DNA of 64,000 nt, taken from the NCBI RefSeq assembly GCF_008364555.1, contig NZ_VTUC01000004.1, positions 1 to 64,000 of the forward strand, read 5' to 3'. Position numbers and translations under genes: made by a program. A model generated the notes under the pieces. It saw nothing but the letters and a program-made list of their open reading frames with translations, was not told where the DNA came from and ran no database searches. This document shows positions 62,907 through 64,000 of the stretch, in pieces. Source of the DNA: Enterobacter vonholyi (GTDB taxonomy: Bacteria > Pseudomonadota > Gammaproteobacteria > Enterobacterales > Enterobacteriaceae). Numbering within the stretch: the first letter of the stretch is position 1; each line of letters starts with the position of its first letter.

Positions 62907-64000
62907 TTAGCGCAGCGCCCTGGCAATCGCGCTAAACATCAGAGAGGCTTCCAGCGGCTGGGCACTGAAGGACGGTTCCGCCTGCGGCCAGGTAGACCAC
63001 TGGACGATGACCAGATTTTCCTTTGGGTTCACCACGATCATTTGCCCGAAAATGCCCAGCGCCCAGAGCGAACCTTTCAGCGAATCCTGTGCCGTCGGCT
63101 CTACGCCCGTGGCGTTGGCGGGCACTTCATTGTTCCACCACTGATAGCCATACAGCCCCTCGGGATGGGCGTCTGACACCGAGCCTTTGGCCTTCGTCCA
63201 GTCTGACGACTGCCTGATCCAGTTTTCCGGCAGTACGGTCTTACCGTTCGGTAACGTACCGTTGTTCAGGATAAATTGCCCGAAGCGTCCCCAGTCCTCC
63301 AGCGTGGCGTTAAAGCCGTGCGCGCCGACGTCGTGCTGGCCTTTGCTGTAGGCATGCCACACGCCGTCGCTCGCCATGCCGTAAGGCTGCCAGATGCTTT
63401 TCTCCAGATAGGCTGCGAGCGTCATGCCGGTGGCCCGCTCCAGCACGTCACCCAGCAGCCAGGCACCGCCCGAAGAGTAAGACCAGTTCTCTCCGGCCGG
63501 ATGCGCTCTGCGCAGCCCCTTCACCAGCTTGCGCACGCAGTCATAGGTACCCGGCTTCGCCTCGCACTCGGTGAGCTGCGCAAAGTCGGAGTGGGGGTTG
63601 GTGTAATCCTCGTTCCAGGCCACGCCGGACGTATGGGTGATCAGCTGTCTGAGCGTCACGCCGTCCCACGCGGTGCCTTTCAGATCGGGTTCATACCGCG
63701 TGATCCGATCGTCAAGCGAGTGGATCTTTCCCTCTTTGAGGGCTACGCCCACCAGCGCCGATACCACCGATTTCCCAACCGAGCGCGAGGTCCAGAGCGT
63801 CGAGTCGGTATTGCCCTCTCCAAGATACTTCCAGGCGATTTTGCCGTCCTTCAGCACCAGCATGCCGCTGACGTTCTGCCGCTGGAGGTAGTCCTTAAGG
63901 CCGTAGCGCCTGCCGTTAACCTGATAGTGTGCGTCCGTGAGCGGCTTGTCCGACATTTCCAGCGGCACGGCGCTACCGTGGCGGAAAACATCCCCGGGGT
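62907..64000 (-). CDS. Serine hydrolase of the class C beta-lactamase family (5' end outside)
   Basis: Partial gene; the frame is open to base 64,000, so the N-terminus is missing. About 364 residues are visible. Catalytic pattern: Ser-x2-Lys in RSVGKSVVSAL, Tyr-x-Ser in WSYSSGGAWL, and HTSGV nearby. The relatives include EstB-type esterases, 6-aminohexanoate-dimer hydrolases and penicillin-binding-like hydrolases rather than true AmpC. Substrate unknown. Confidence 0.85.
   Translation of the reverse strand, partial: PGDVFRHGSAVPLEMSDKPLTDAHYQVNGRRYGLKDYLQRQNVSGMLVLKDGKIAWKYLGEGNTDSTLWTSRSVGKSVVSALVGVALKEGKIHSLDDRITRYEPDLKGTAWDGVTLRQLITHTSGVAWNEDYTNPHSDFAQLTECEAKPGTYDCVRKLVKGLRRAHPAGENWSYSSGGAWLLGDVLERATGMTLAAYLEKSIWQPYGMASDGVWHAYSKGQHDVGAHGFNATLEDWGRFGQFILNNGTLPNGKTVLPENWIRQSSDWTKAKGSVSDAHPEGLYGYQWWNNEVPANATGVEPTAQDSLKGSLWALGIFGQMIVVNPKENLVIVQWSTWPQAEPSFSAQPLEASLMFSAIARALR

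Noticed and set aside
1..64000. CRISPR array
   Set aside because: No regularly spaced direct repeats were seen anywhere in the window.

Overview
The window looks like the chromosome of an Enterobacter-type member of the Enterobacteriaceae. Support comes from recognisable enterobacterial genes (amn, shiA, pagP, erfK, nac, cbl, mtfA, a citA-type citrate symporter) and four near-identical tRNA-Asn genes. The set corresponds to the asnT/asnW/asnU/asnV neighbourhood of E. coli, in a different arrangement. Species cannot be fixed from the sequence alone.

Region 1 (1 to about 21,036) is the integrase-side part of an integrative and conjugative element (ICE). A VirB-type type IV secretion operon runs leftwards (virB1, virB2, a virB3-virB4 fusion, virB5, an EexN-like lipoprotein, virB6, a virB7-like lipoprotein, virB8, virB9, start of virB10) and continues past base 1. 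Right of it is a small regulatory module (TraR/DksA-type zinc finger, a DUF2857-like protein, an AlpA-type excision regulator) and a frameshifted hypothetical gene. Then comes a cargo block (10,877-19,405): cupin, short-chain dehydrogenase, acyl-CoA-dehydrogenase-like flavoenzyme, VAO-type FAD oxidase, a protein with two acetyltransferase-like halves and an MFS exporter, with a divergent quinone-oxidoreductase and a LysR regulator. A 420-residue P4-type integrase, very like that of the Yersinia/Klebsiella high-pathogenicity island, sits against tRNA-Asn at 21,021. No yersiniabactin gene is visible; this redox cluster occupies the cargo position.

Region 2 (21,021-40,600) is conserved backbone: MATE pump yeeO, a second tRNA-Asn, an aminopeptidase P family enzyme, amn, shiA, pagP, an RND pump operon with an acyltransferase, a universal stress protein, a P-type cation ATPase, erfK, a third tRNA-Asn, and nac-cbl. 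The nac promoter region has a readable NtrC site and sigma-54 promoter.

Region 3 (40,600-45,670) appears to be a replacement block. A truncated glutathione-transferase remnant abuts a second Tsx-type nucleoside channel, a periplasmic 5'-nucleotidase, a zinc-ribbon protein and a hypothetical protein. Two near-identical terminator-like hairpins flank the nucleotidase and zinc-ribbon genes. The first two genes would work together in nucleotide scavenging: the nucleotidase releases nucleosides and the channel admits them.

Region 4 (45,670-64,000) holds a LysR/RidA pair, a fourth tRNA-Asn, the complete aerobactin locus (iucABCD-iutA with divergent shiF, Fur boxes between), mtfA, a DUF2256 gene coupled to an iron-sulphur (6-4)-photolyase-like gene, a LysR regulator, a ModA-like binding protein coupled to a citA-type citrate/H+ symporter, and a serine hydrolase cut by the window end.
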